In this document: in pieces, positions 20,929-31,452 of the stretch
How positions within the stretch are numbered: position 1 is the stretch's first letter
Layout: each line of letters opens with the position of its first letter
Assembly (NCBI GenBank): GCA_023078685.1
Contig: JALGAS010000006.1
Span: forward strand, 1,054,001 to 1,118,000
Length of the DNA: 64,000 nucleotides
Source: Neopestalotiopsis rosae
Lineage: Eukaryota > Ascomycota > Sordariomycetes > Amphisphaeriales > Sporocadaceae
Direction: 5' to 3'
Position numbers and translations under genes: made by a program
The notes under the pieces: generated by a model
Database searches by the model: none
What the model was told of the DNA's origin: nothing
The model's input: only the letters and a program-made list of their open reading frames with translations

Positions 20929-23400
20929 ATGGATCAAGACCCTGACCAGCCGCCGTCTGCCAGCAAAGGCCGCCGACGCATCCCGGCATGCCTCAGGTTA
21001 GTAGTGTGTCCCGTCCAAGTGCGGGAACTGGCCCTATGCCGAGTTCGACGCGGAGATCAATCTCGGTGACAATCCCGCTGACCTTCGTAATGACAGATGT
21101 CGTGCTCGAAAGGTCAAGTGTGATAATAGACTGCCTACATGTTCCAATTGTGAAAAGGCCGGTGTTGAATGTGACCAAGCCGCCAACTCGGACAAGCTGT
21201 AAGTACATCACTCATTCACGCCACCCCACTGCAGTGTCTCCCATTGTGTATTATATTATCAAACTGTAACATATAGTCACTAGCAATACACTGAACATTT
21301 TACAGACATGCCAAGCAACTAGAAGAACGAATCAAGGTGCTCGAAAGCATTGTCAGAGTCCATGCTCCTCATGTATCCCTAGATGATGATGAGCTGTGTC
21401 ATCTCGACTACTCAATAGAAGCCGGCGGGAATCATGCTCAAGCTTCTCTCAAGCCACCGCCGAGACCCAACAAGGCGCCACAAGATTCATCTCCCGCCAC
21501 TACCAGCGGGCGCTCGGGTGCTGCCGCCACGGGCACTGATGCCGTTCCGAGCCCATCGGTCCATGGCAGTCAGATCGGCCCGGAACAGCCTTTAGCACAT
21601 GAAGTCGGTTTACTCTCTCTTGGCAATACGGCTAGCGATCCAAAATATCTGGGCCCATCGTCTGGTTTTACACTGGCTCGATTGACTTATGCAGCTATAC
21701 CACAGAGTCAAGGCTTACCAAGTGCTGCTGACCTTCCTCATCATGATGCGGGTCTCAGCCAGAGTACAGGGCCAGCAAAATGTGCTCCCTTACCATCTTT
21801 ACCCGAGATGCATAGATTCATCGGCGCTTATGTCGATGCATTTCATTCTCAATACCCCTTTCTCCAACAGGGCAAAATTGAACAGGTTGTGGAATTCATT
21901 TTACGCCAGTCCCAAGCCGGGTTTAACAAAGCATCCTTAGATGAGGCGATGTTGTTCCTTGTCGCTGCTCTTGGGGCTAGATTATTAGAGCAAGGTCGCC
22001 AACTCGATCTGAAGAGCTCCGAGTATCTAGCTTCTGCTATGGCGCATGTATCTGCGCTCCAGCTTCATGACTCCATTCAAGGTGTTCAGGTTATGCTTCT
22101 CTTGGTCTTGGCCAGCTTTATTTTCCCTGAAGGAAGTCTAAATGCATGGTTCCTCTCGTCAGCAATTATTGCCAGCTGCGTAGACCTAGGATTACAAAGA
22201 AGGTCTGTCCCTGGTAAGCAATTGCCGGTTTCCCCACCATTCTCAGTTCGTGTCACGACTGACGACTTACCTACAGCCCGTACGGAAGGAAACGATCCCG
22301 AGACTGAAGCACTAGAGAATGTTCGATGTGGCATATTCTGGTCCGCGTACTCAATCGACCGAACACTTTGCACAACCCTCGGTCGGCCTCTGAATTTGCG
22401 TGACGAGGCCCTCGATATTGACTACCCTGGAGAGATTGGAAGCAGCTCATCCAGTTTTAATGCTGTAATGTCCACTTTACAAACTGGTCAGCAAGGATAC
22501 GATGCCGAGCTGGCAAGGTTCAAAGAAGCTGAGAGAAGCTCAAAGAGACGGCGATTGGATCATCCTACTGGCTTTGGTTATACAGCTTCAACATTCTTTT
22601 TCCGCTTCGATCGTATCACTGCGGAAATTAAACTCATGTTGTATAGAGTGGCTCAAGCGCCTTGGAGATTCCCGTGGCCATCAAATTATGGACAATGGCA
22701 AAGTGACGCACTAGCCAGCTGCGATGAGCTTCTTGCCTCAGCACGTGAGATGCTGCTATCGCAAGTATTGGTGCCCAGTCACTTTCGGCGCTTATTGCCA
22801 AGTCTCGAAATCAAGTATCACCAATGCGTTTTGCATCTATTCCGACCGACACCAGCGATACCTCAGCCATCGGAAGAGGCATACAGAAGGTGCTATGAGT
22901 CTTCTAGGGAGGTCTTGCGGATTCACGCAGAGCAACTTCGGTTTGGGGAAATTATTGAAAGCTGGTTAGCTGCGCATTTGGTATTTGTAAGCGGCATCAC
23001 AATGATTTACAGCATATTCAAGTTGCCAGATGCTGCCAAACAGCTCATCGGGGGCACCGAATCGGCAGACTTCGACCAAGCTGTGACTGATTGCTCGGAA
23101 GTGTTACAGCGTCTGGGAAAGACATGGCCAGTCGCCAGAGACGCCACTGACAAGTTCACAAAACTTGCTCTTCGATCAAAAGAAATGGTGGCTACTGCTG
23201 CACGAGGAGTTCCGGTACAAACAGGGGAGCCGGAAATGCCCGGCCTATCTCAGGAAACACAAATGAACGATCCGTTGATCAATGCAGTATTTGGACGTGA
23301 TGGTGATATTGAGGGTATGCCTGCTCCGTCCGAGTTTATTTGGGATGATTTGGGCGTCATGTCAACGTGGTTCGATTTGGATTGGCGATTTGAGCAATAG
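20929..23400 (+). CDS. Zn2Cys6 fungal transcription factor
   Basis: The model is join(20929..20996, 21097..21198, 21306..23400), 754 aa. The zinc cluster is assembled across the first intron: ACLRCRARKVKCDN followed by LPTCSNCEKAGVEC, giving six cysteines in Cx2Cx6Cx6Cx2Cx6C spacing at about residues 21-48. A coiled-coil dimerisation stretch follows (KQLEERIKVLESIV). The middle and C-terminal parts carry the fungal-specific transcription factor domain (Fungal_trans), with FIGAYVDAFHSQYPFL and the RCGIFWSAYSIDRTL..LGRPLNL block. The start was chosen because upstream ATGs are out of frame or in the leader. It is nuclear and probably activates neighbouring metabolic genes. Its stop lies only 119 bases from the convergent aldehyde dehydrogenase. 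Confidence 0.9.
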
Positions 23401-23519
23401 TGCTTTCAATTGCACAAAATACACTAGATTGCGACAGAAATCATAGGTGTAGACTACAAGAAGAGTGTCTTAACATTTTTTTTACTCATTAATTTCATTC
23501 AACATCGGACAAATGCTAT

Positions 23520-25111
23520 TTAAGCACCCGAGTGCTTGGTCCAGTATGATTGAGGGTTACACCAGCCCTGCAGACCGACGATACCCCAATCCATGCCCAT
23601 ACCAGACTCCTTGTGTCCTCCGAAAGGCACGTTGGGAGCCAACTCAAAGTGTGTGTTGACCCAGATGCTGCCAGACTCGAGCTCCTGTGCCATGCGCTGA
23701 GCGCGGGGGACGTCCTTGCTCCACACGGAACCTCCGAGACCAAGCTTTGAAGCGTTCGCCCGGCGGACGACATCGTCCTCATCGGACCACTTGAGCACGG
23801 GGACAATGGGGCCAAAGGGCTCGTCGGTGACAATGGTCTCGTCCTCGGCGGGGTTGTCGATGATGGTCGGGGGCATGTAGAAGCCCTTGCCCGACTTGGC
23901 GCCGGGCTCGCCGCCCAGGGCGACCTTCCAGCCGCGCTTGCCGATCTGCGAGTAAAAGGCCTGCAGCTTGTCGTGCTGCATCTTGTTCTGGACGGGGCCG
24001 AAGAAGGCCTCGGGGTCCTCGTGGTCGCCGAGCTTGAACTGCTGGACCATGGCGACGAGGGCGGCGAGGAACTTGTCGTAGATGTTCTCGTGCACGTAGA
24101 TGCGCTTGATGTTCATGCAGATCTGGCCGCAGTGGACGAAGCTGAGGAAGCCGATCTTGGCGACGACGGCGTCGACGTCGACGTCGTCGCACACGATGGC
24201 GGCGTCGTTGCCGCCCAGCTCCAGGGTCACGCGCTTGAGGGTGCCGGCGCACGCCGCCATGACGCGCTTGCCCGTCTCGACCGAGCCCGTGAAGCTCACC
24301 TTGGCCACGTCCGGGTGGCCCGTGAGCTGCGGGCCCAGGCTCTCGTCGCCGCTGAGGGCCTGGAACACGCCTGGGGGAAATACCTTGGCGCCAATCTCGG
24401 CAATCTTGAGCGATGTGTAAGGGGTGAAAGGCGAAGGCTTCCAGATGAATGTGTTTCCGGCCAGGAGAGCGGGTGCCATCTTGCCCACTCCCAGGGCGAG
24501 GGGAAAGTTCCAGGGAACGATACCGACACCGACGCCCAGAGGCACGTGGCGGACAATAGCTGTGCGCTAGAGACAAATCGTTAGCAAGTCATCGTACAAA
24601 TAGTTAGGATCTTGGGGACGCTCGAGATCCAGGATGAGTTAATCACGTACGTCTTCATCATCAATAACCTTCTCGTCCTTGAGACGCAGCTGCGCCGTTC
24701 CGGCGACGAGGCCCTGGGTGAGCATCATCTCAAAGCCGGCGGCCTGGGGCGGCTTGCCGACCTCGCGGCCGAGGCATGCTGTGAGCTCCTCCTTGTTGGC
24801 CTCGAGGGCGGCGCCAAACTTGTCCAGGTACGCCGCCCGCTCGTCCTGGGAGAGCTTCTTCCACGCCGGGAAGGCGGCCTTGGCCGCCGCCACGGCGCGG
24901 TTCACGTCCTCCTGCGTGGACACGGGCACCTCTGGCAGGGCCTCCTCGTTGCTGGGGCAGAACGAGTGCCGTGTGGTGGATGTGCTCGTCAACTCATTGT
25001 TGATGATGTTGTGAAAGGTCTGTATGACAAGTGAGTAATGAGAGCCACTGGTGTTATCTGATGATGAAGAGGGGTCGGACTTACGGTGAAGGGGATCTTG
25101 TAGTCTGTCAT
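23520..25111 (-). CDS. Aldehyde dehydrogenase, NAD(P)-dependent
   Basis: The model is complement(join(23520..24566, 24651..25019, 25085..25111)), 480 aa. The first exon is 27 bases. Diagnostic ALDH elements are intact: PWNFPLALG, KPSPFTPYTSL, FTGSVETGK in the cofactor site, the general-base glutamate in LELGGND (about E248), and the nucleophile in GQIC (about C282). EPFGPIVP and PFGGHKESGMG lie near the C terminus. The segment before the nucleophile reads FVHCGQIC rather than the common FxNxGQxC. It oxidises an aldehyde to its acid in the cytosol; the size suits the betaine/vanillin/salicylaldehyde-type group, and the substrate is unknown. Codon use is strongly G+C-rich in third positions, unlike the Zn2Cys6 gene next door. 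Confidence 0.92.
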
Positions 25112-27193
25112 GGTCGCTAGTGTGATATGGAACAATCAAAGGGTATTGATGATTGGAAAACAAGAGACGAAGAGAAAACGAAGAAGCGTCTCTCCTGAGT
25201 ATTATATCTATATCTGGGAAGCCGAGTAGTGAGACGATACAACCGCGGAAAGTGACAACAACCACGGTAGGGACGGCAGGAAAGAGCAATATAGCCAGGG
25301 CTCAGGGCTTATGCGGCGATGGAGTCTTTTTTCTTACTCTATCCACCTGACGGGGTCTATGCCCTTGTCTTTTGGTAGGGTAGGGCGAGTCATTCTCTGT
25401 AGTATCTGGATCATATTCAGACAAGGCACAGCTACCATCTAGTAACAGTATTACGGACGGCATCAGAAAGCGGGACATAGAACCAGGGGGGGTTGCGGTA
25501 AAGGGTCCTGGCATAATCGACTATGTGCTGCGTTGACGATCTTTTGGCCGAGTCCACGGGCCAATAGTGTTCAAAGGCACTCCTGCAAGAAGGTGGCGTA
25601 GCTCATGTAAGCCTAGCTGGATAGCTGGATAGGACTGAAACGATCCAATGATGCCATGGCTTGGTGACCCATCGATCCGCTAGAAAGTGAGAGGGAACCG
25701 CATGTAGTGTATACACGTGTAATCAAGGGACAGCAGAGAGGTAACACACTTGAAATTAATACGTAGCGGCATTCTTGGCATCGGAATCCGTATTAGCGCA
25801 GTGTAGGCAAGATAGATACGTCTTGTAGGTAAGTACGTAAGTGGAAGATAGGATAATACTTTGCCAGGTAAGGCAAGTCCGGTTACACTCGTAGACGAAA
25901 AGGTCTCCCCAGCTTTGCACTATTTCTCCCCACTGGGGAAAACAGACCAGTCACCAAGCAGGCCATGCACAAAGTCCACATCTAGGGCAGACGTGTAAAT
26001 CGTGCTGATCTTGCAACGATAATCCAAGGACATTTACAAGTTGATTATGGTCAACCTCGCCAACTATGACCAACAGAGCGGTCAAGGAGGGACACAGGTC
26101 ATCATGTGATTCAAACTGATTACCATCTAATTTGCGCTACCCCGCAACGCCCGCATGGCAATCTTGTTAAGCCTGAAGCTATAGTGAAGCGGCTCCCCAC
26201 GCCCCAGCCAGACTAGACCCTCACGAGAATAAATCATACGTTTAGTAAAATCTCACACCCCATCCAAAACTTCTTCTTCTAGTACCGAATATCATCAAGA
26301 TCTGCTCGTGTACGGATCCCGTAGGTAGGTACCGTTTTGTCCGTGGGGTAAAAACCAGTGCAGATCCTCCCCCAGACGCTTGCGGCACTGCGTACTACCT
26401 AGTCCTTGGCCAAGTTTATTTCTTGGTCCTTCTTTACTAACTCGCCTTACCTTACCTGCTTCGTGATTCCAAATGTACTATGAATGCATGGTGAGTGCGG
26501 AATCGTTGCCACCCGTGCCTCGTGGATTCGCGGCATTGAAACACGGAACCAGGAACCAGGGGATCAGGCAACAATTCCGCTCTCCGTACCACCATCTCAT
26601 CACAGGGCATGGACTAGACTGTTTTCCATCTTTCCAGTAAGAATGCTTGAAACAATAATCAATTAGCTTGCATTTGCTGTCTATACTCCCATGCCTCCTT
26701 TGCACTTCTGCGCCCTTTCGCTCTATTCAACAGGAGCTTCCGTAATCAGTCAAGGGCTCCTCCATAGTTTGCCGCAAGTCTTCGTTCTAACAAGACTATC
26801 GTCCCTCGCAAGCATGAACGCCGGACCATGCAGGACGGTGGAATGCCAAAACTCCGGACCATCAACCAATGTTCGTCTCGTAAAGGACATGATGGGTAGC
26901 GAGTTTAAGCTTATGTTTTTTAATGGAAGCCGAAAATAGGTTCCGTTGTTGGTGTACTCGAAACACCATCGTGATGTTGACATCTCTGATGCGACCAGAA
27001 TACCCATCCAGAGCAGGCCGTAACGTTTTCTAGCCATCGACATTGACTTAGATCTCGTAGACCAGAGTTGGGCGTGTTGGCTCAGTGCGCTGTCGCCGAT
27101 TGTACACAAAAATGTTTGACTTGGAAAGTTTGTTGTCGTGATGGGTACTCACACATACACGTGATGTTCGCAAGGCACTGTGTGGTCCACGAA
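25112..27193. other. Gene-poor region
   Basis: No gene is recognised in 2.1 kb. It contains the promoter of the aldehyde dehydrogenase on its left and the 3' flank of the kinase subunit gene on its right. The ORFs are short and show no domain. Confidence 0.45.
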
Positions 27194-28266
27194 CTAGAGC
27201 TCTGACTCTGCGCCGTTGGTTTCTATGGCCATAGGACTTCCACTGGGACCGTTGCGTCTTCGAGCTCGGAGGCGACGGATAGGTCTACCATTCAAGTTCA
27301 TGGTAGCATCGTCCTCGTCCTCGCTATCAGGGTTCTCCTCAACATATCTGCGAGCCTCGTCTAGTTCGGAAACGTCCTCGGGCTTGTCACGGAGCCACTG
27401 CATGCGAGGGCCTGATCGTGCTACCTCGGACACCCGGAAACCGTAGATGCGTGGTTGATAGATCTTGGTGCCTCCCAGGCCAGGTGCAATGTTACTGACG
27501 TACATGCCATTCAGCAGCTCCTTGTCATCATCTGAGATGCGACCACCATGAAGAACCTCTGCTCCTCTCTTCGTCAAGTCATACTCGGGGAAGGTGAGAA
27601 GGAAGAGTGCTCCAAAGGTCCTGCCAAAGAAGGCGCCATCAACGGTTTGGAAGCGACTATTAGGAGGTACGTAGACATCCAAGCAAGCGGGGCAGAACAA
27701 CTTGACAGTGTCCTCTCCGGGGATATCAGAGAGGCCGACTGGCAATGTTCTGGCCGATTCGCAATTGCTGCGAGGACACTGGCCAAAGTGGCCCAACTCG
27801 TACTTTTCCGACATCTGTTGAATGCCGGCCCGAGAGCATATGAACCGTTGGTGTATGAGACCGTAAAGCATCTCGGCTGAAGACTCGATGACGGAGAGAT
27901 CGCTAGCTATCCGACTGTGGTTTCGTCGCTCGCCTGAGCGCATTCGATCTACGCCCTCGATGGACTCGTCCTCTTCCTCCTCCTCTTCTTCCTCTTCATC
28001 ATCGTCGTCCTCGGGCTCGACGTCAAGAATCATCTGAAATGGAGGAAACATCACGTTAGTAGCGGTCGCGGACAGGGTTTCACCAATTTTAGAGGGCGCC
28101 AACTCACCTCCAGAGCCTCCTTGTACATGGCAACCTGCGACTGCAAGCCAGTCAGGTTAAAGTCATCCTCAATGAACTCTTCCGACACCTCGGCAAAGTA
28201 CTCGTGGCCCAACAGCGAGCAGAAGGACGAGATCCACGACTCGGGGGTACCCGAGGAGGTAGACAT
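27194..28266 (-). CDS. CKB1: Casein kinase II regulatory (beta) subunit
   Basis: The model is complement(join(27194..28033, 28108..28266)), 332 aa. The protein has the full CK2-beta layout. The N terminus WISSFCSLLGHEYFAEV is followed by the helix LTGLQSQV, a strongly acidic loop (DDDDEEEEEEEEEDE) and LYGLIHQRFICSRAGI. The zinc-binding domain has two cysteine pairs, CPRSNC and CPACLD, with YVPP after the second. A fungal-type tail follows with TKIYQPRIYGFRV and a basic/acidic low-complexity end. It dimerises and tethers two catalytic subunits, setting substrate choice of the kinase in nucleus and cytoplasm. CKB1 is named by orthology; a fungus may also have a CKB2 paralogue. Confidence 0.95.
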
Positions 28267-29147
28267 GGTTTCTGGCGGATACCAAGTTTATGCAACTTGG
28301 TGAACGGGCGTCGGATTGAGTAGCGACGTTGAAACCGTGCAATGGTTGGAGGGGCAGTCGAATACTGGTGAATTATGGTACCCCGCCGCAGGTAGCACTA
28401 CCTAAGTGTAGTAGTAGAGACTGCGACAGGAGGGGCGACGAAGGCTGAATTAGGTTTTGCTGCAGCCGACCTTGGCTGAACCACGAAGCAACGGTCCGCT
28501 AAATATTCGGGTCAGTGGGTTAGGCGCAGGAACACTGAAGTTGATAAATGTTGTTGATGGCGCAACGTAATCTGGCGGCAGGATCACCAACGAAGGAATC
28601 TGCCCTACCTACGGTGCCTGTTATTAGGTTGAGCGAAGTTGCAAGCAAGCACGAATGGCGGGACAGCCTCGCATGCACGCACGCAAGCAAAGCAAGCAGG
28701 CAAGCAAATTGGATTTTGGTGCCCGCAGGTCTTTCCAGGTTTGTCAGTGGCCGCCAGCGACTCTTAGGCGCCCGACCTAGCCTGACGGGCTGGGCCTAGG
28801 CGGTCGGCGGGATTGCGATTGGAATGAAAGTGCGTCCGTGCGTCCGACTCCCACTTCTGCTTATCTCTGGGCAGCTTATCGGGCCAAACTCCTTTTAGCT
28901 GCATAGTATCGTTCTTCTTACATGAATATCTCATAGTGTCACCATATTACACAATGGGAAGAGAGCGAGCTTCATCCAGCACAACGTGTAACACCAGAGC
29001 AGTGATCTCGATATTAGCAGGCAAATTCTGCAGTGGAAATTGTTCTTTTCTTTCTCTTGTATACTACATTTTGTGCTTTATTCGAATTCATACCGTCGCC
29101 AATCGAAATCGGCAACTCCCGACCAGTAGAAACATTCGCCTCACAGC
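28267..29147. other. Divergent promoter region with low-complexity CAAG/CACG repeat
   Basis: This lies between the divergent kinase subunit gene and the JmjC gene. A short imperfect GCAAGCA/GCACGCA tandem repeat lies at about 28672-28708. No ORF with family character is seen. Confidence 0.45.
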
Positions 29148-30170
29148 ATGCGTAGATGTTCACTTCGAAGAACCACCTGGCAAGCTACGTCGTCGCTCAA
29201 CGCAATAACCCGGGCCCGCGATGGGGGGAGCTACCAATTCAAGCGTGCCATAAGCAGCGTGCCGCAGACTGAGAATGAGAATTTGGATGCCTTCCGCAAT
29301 ACTGCCTTCGTCCCAGAGCTGCCACTTTTAATTCGAGGATCTCATAAACTCACACCAACAACAAAATGGTTCACTTATGAGCCAGGATCATCAGCTTCAC
29401 TCAGTACACACCTGACCCGCTTCAATGATGTTCTTTTCCCATATGAGCTTATTCGACATTCACATCCTGATCAGCAAGATCCCATAAAAAGTTTTGCAGA
29501 ATGGCTACGTCCCCGCCAATCTGGCCTTGCATTACATCTCAATGATGTAGTTAACCAACTTGGCGACTCCGAGTTCAACTCACCTACGTCGCAAACCACT
29601 TTTCATCAGTTTCATGCGCCTCTGGGTCTATTAGAGCAAGCCACTGTTTACAATGCCCTTGTCAACGAGGAGCACCGTGTTAAGCGTCTATACATAGCTC
29701 AGTCTCAACTCAACGAGCTTCCTCCAGCTCTAAACGACGACCTGCCTGCCCCAACAATTGTCAGACAAGCTGGAAAGGGTGACATTTATGACTCTAGTAT
29801 ATGGCTAGGCTTGGAACCTACCTATACCCCCCTGCATAGGGATCCCAATCCAAATTTGTTTGTTCAACTACTGAGCGCCAAGACCATTCGACTCTTGAAA
29901 CCTTCTCTCGGCCAGCAGCTCTATGCACGCATTCAGCATCAACTGGGATACCGAGGCCATTCTCGGTTTAGGGGCTCGGAGATGATGCAAGGCCCTGAGC
30001 GAGCTGCTCTTTACGATGCCATATGGGGTATTGACCACTCCAAGGATATTTTGGAAGCTGCACTCGAGCCTGGAGACGCCCTTTTCATTCCAAAAGGCTG
30101 GTGGCATAGCGTCCAAAGCAGGTTTTCTGATGGAAGACTCAATGCTTCTGTCAACTGGTGGTTTAGATGA
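29148..30170 (+). CDS. JmjC/cupin_8 domain protein
   Basis: This is a single exon of 340 aa. The N-terminal 35 residues are Arg/Ser-rich without acidic residues, consistent with a mitochondrial presequence. The double-stranded beta-helix is recognisable by the iron ligands: HxD in TPLHRDPNPNLFVQL (H230, D232) and the distal histidine in KGWWHSV (H320). This is the cupin_8/JmjC family of 2-oxoglutarate, Fe(II)-dependent hydroxylases. It lacks the extra histone-reader domains of chromatin demethylases and is closer to small protein hydroxylases of the FIH/TYW5 kind, so the target could be a protein or a tRNA base. The substrate is unknown. Confidence 0.85.
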   Translation: MRRCSLRRTTWQATSSLNAITRARDGGSYQFKRAISSVPQTENENLDAFRNTAFVPELPLLIRGSHKLTPTTKWFTYEPGSSASLSTHLTRFNDVLFPYELIRHSHPDQQDPIKSFAEWLRPRQSGLALHLNDVVNQLGDSEFNSPTSQTTFHQFHAPLGLLEQATVYNALVNEEHRVKRLYIAQSQLNELPPALNDDLPAPTIVRQAGKGDIYDSSIWLGLEPTYTPLHRDPNPNLFVQLLSAKTIRLLKPSLGQQLYARIQHQLGYRGHSRFRGSEMMQGPERAALYDAIWGIDHSKDILEAALEPGDALFIPKGWWHSVQSRFSDGRLNASVNWWFR

Positions 30171-31452
30171 TTGCCACTACGAGTGCTATCGATCCATTTC
30201 ACCATTCCGAGAACGCGAGCAGCCAGGGAACCAGTGCGTCATTTACCAAATTTCTACTCACCAGTCAACTCACGTTCGTGAAATCGCCCTTTGGTGAATA
30301 CTGGAATACACAATGTTCCTGGGTTTTAAGATGACACAAAACGAGAAGCAAAATCTACCTCTCTAGTCGGTTCCAATGACTTTGGCAATCGTGAACGGCT
30401 TGCTTTTATGTTAGTCTTCTTACGAAGACAGAGGTCAGTCAAAGTCTCTTGCGAGGTTACCATGGATTCTAAGAGCGTCACAGCCCCATGTGTTGATATG
30501 GAATGAGTGGGAACTTAAAGGTCAAGGAACTTCTGGGAGACCATGCCAACCAGGAGGGGAAGCTGGAACCCTGCTGACATAATTGTTCTCAGCCTGTAGC
30601 CTTATTCGGTGAGGCACAATGTCATAAGATTCATGATTATGATCGATCATGGCCACCCGCGAACTAATGACCACAGAGTGTCTCAAAGACCAACAGCATG
30701 GAGCGGTCCCAAGCAAGGCGAATTCAGGCCAGGATCGCTCTTTGTACTACAGATGCGTCCAAAACGCCTAACTATGCGGCTTGCACCTGCCATGAAAGAT
30801 GATTGGTGTCTGGGCATAACGTATTCGAAACTATTAGCATGTCAGGCATGACATAACCAAATTGGTATTCGGGGCATTCTGCAAGAACTTGATGAGCGAG
30901 AAATCGCCTCGTGCATTTGCGTGGTCTCCTGTTGTTACTCTCTTCGATGTAGGAGTGGCAATCGCGTTCCATCTGTAATACACGCGTTCCTCTGTGAAAG
31001 AAAGAAGCCCTACTCAACCCCTGCCACTCTTCCCACTGGCGCGCACTGCGTCGCGTTGTTCTCGGTCGAAAGTAGGTGGTGTCTGGGGAAGAACCAATGA
31101 TTCTGCAATCTAGGACTGCTACCAATCAAACCATCTTGACCCCTCACTGCAAATTCGCTCGATATTGGGTGAAGACTAGGAGCCATCCTGCAGGCACATT
31201 ACTGCAGGCTACACCAGCAGGGCGCCTCAGATCACACATAAAACAAAGCAACCACCGCACCAAAGCAGTTCGCATTCAGGCACTGCCTGGATAAGACAGC
31301 TCAATTGACAAGTACATTTAAGAAAAGTAATCCGATCTTACCACGTGTATCCGTTTGCAGCAAGCCACTGACATCGTGCGATTTGTCGATGTGGACATAT
31401 TTGGAATGTCATCCACCCTTTGATTTTGTAATCCTTTCGCTTTGCCGCTGCT
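30171..31452. other. Intergenic region upstream of the NLR gene
   Basis: No gene is recognised. The ORFs on both strands are short and lack features. The last few hundred bases presumably hold the promoter of the large NLR-type gene at 31453. Confidence 0.45.

Noticed and set aside
23973..24584. Plus-strand ORF antisense to aldehyde dehydrogenase
   Set aside because: It is an antisense shadow, with composition dominated by A, V, D, E and L runs that mirror the ALDH codons.
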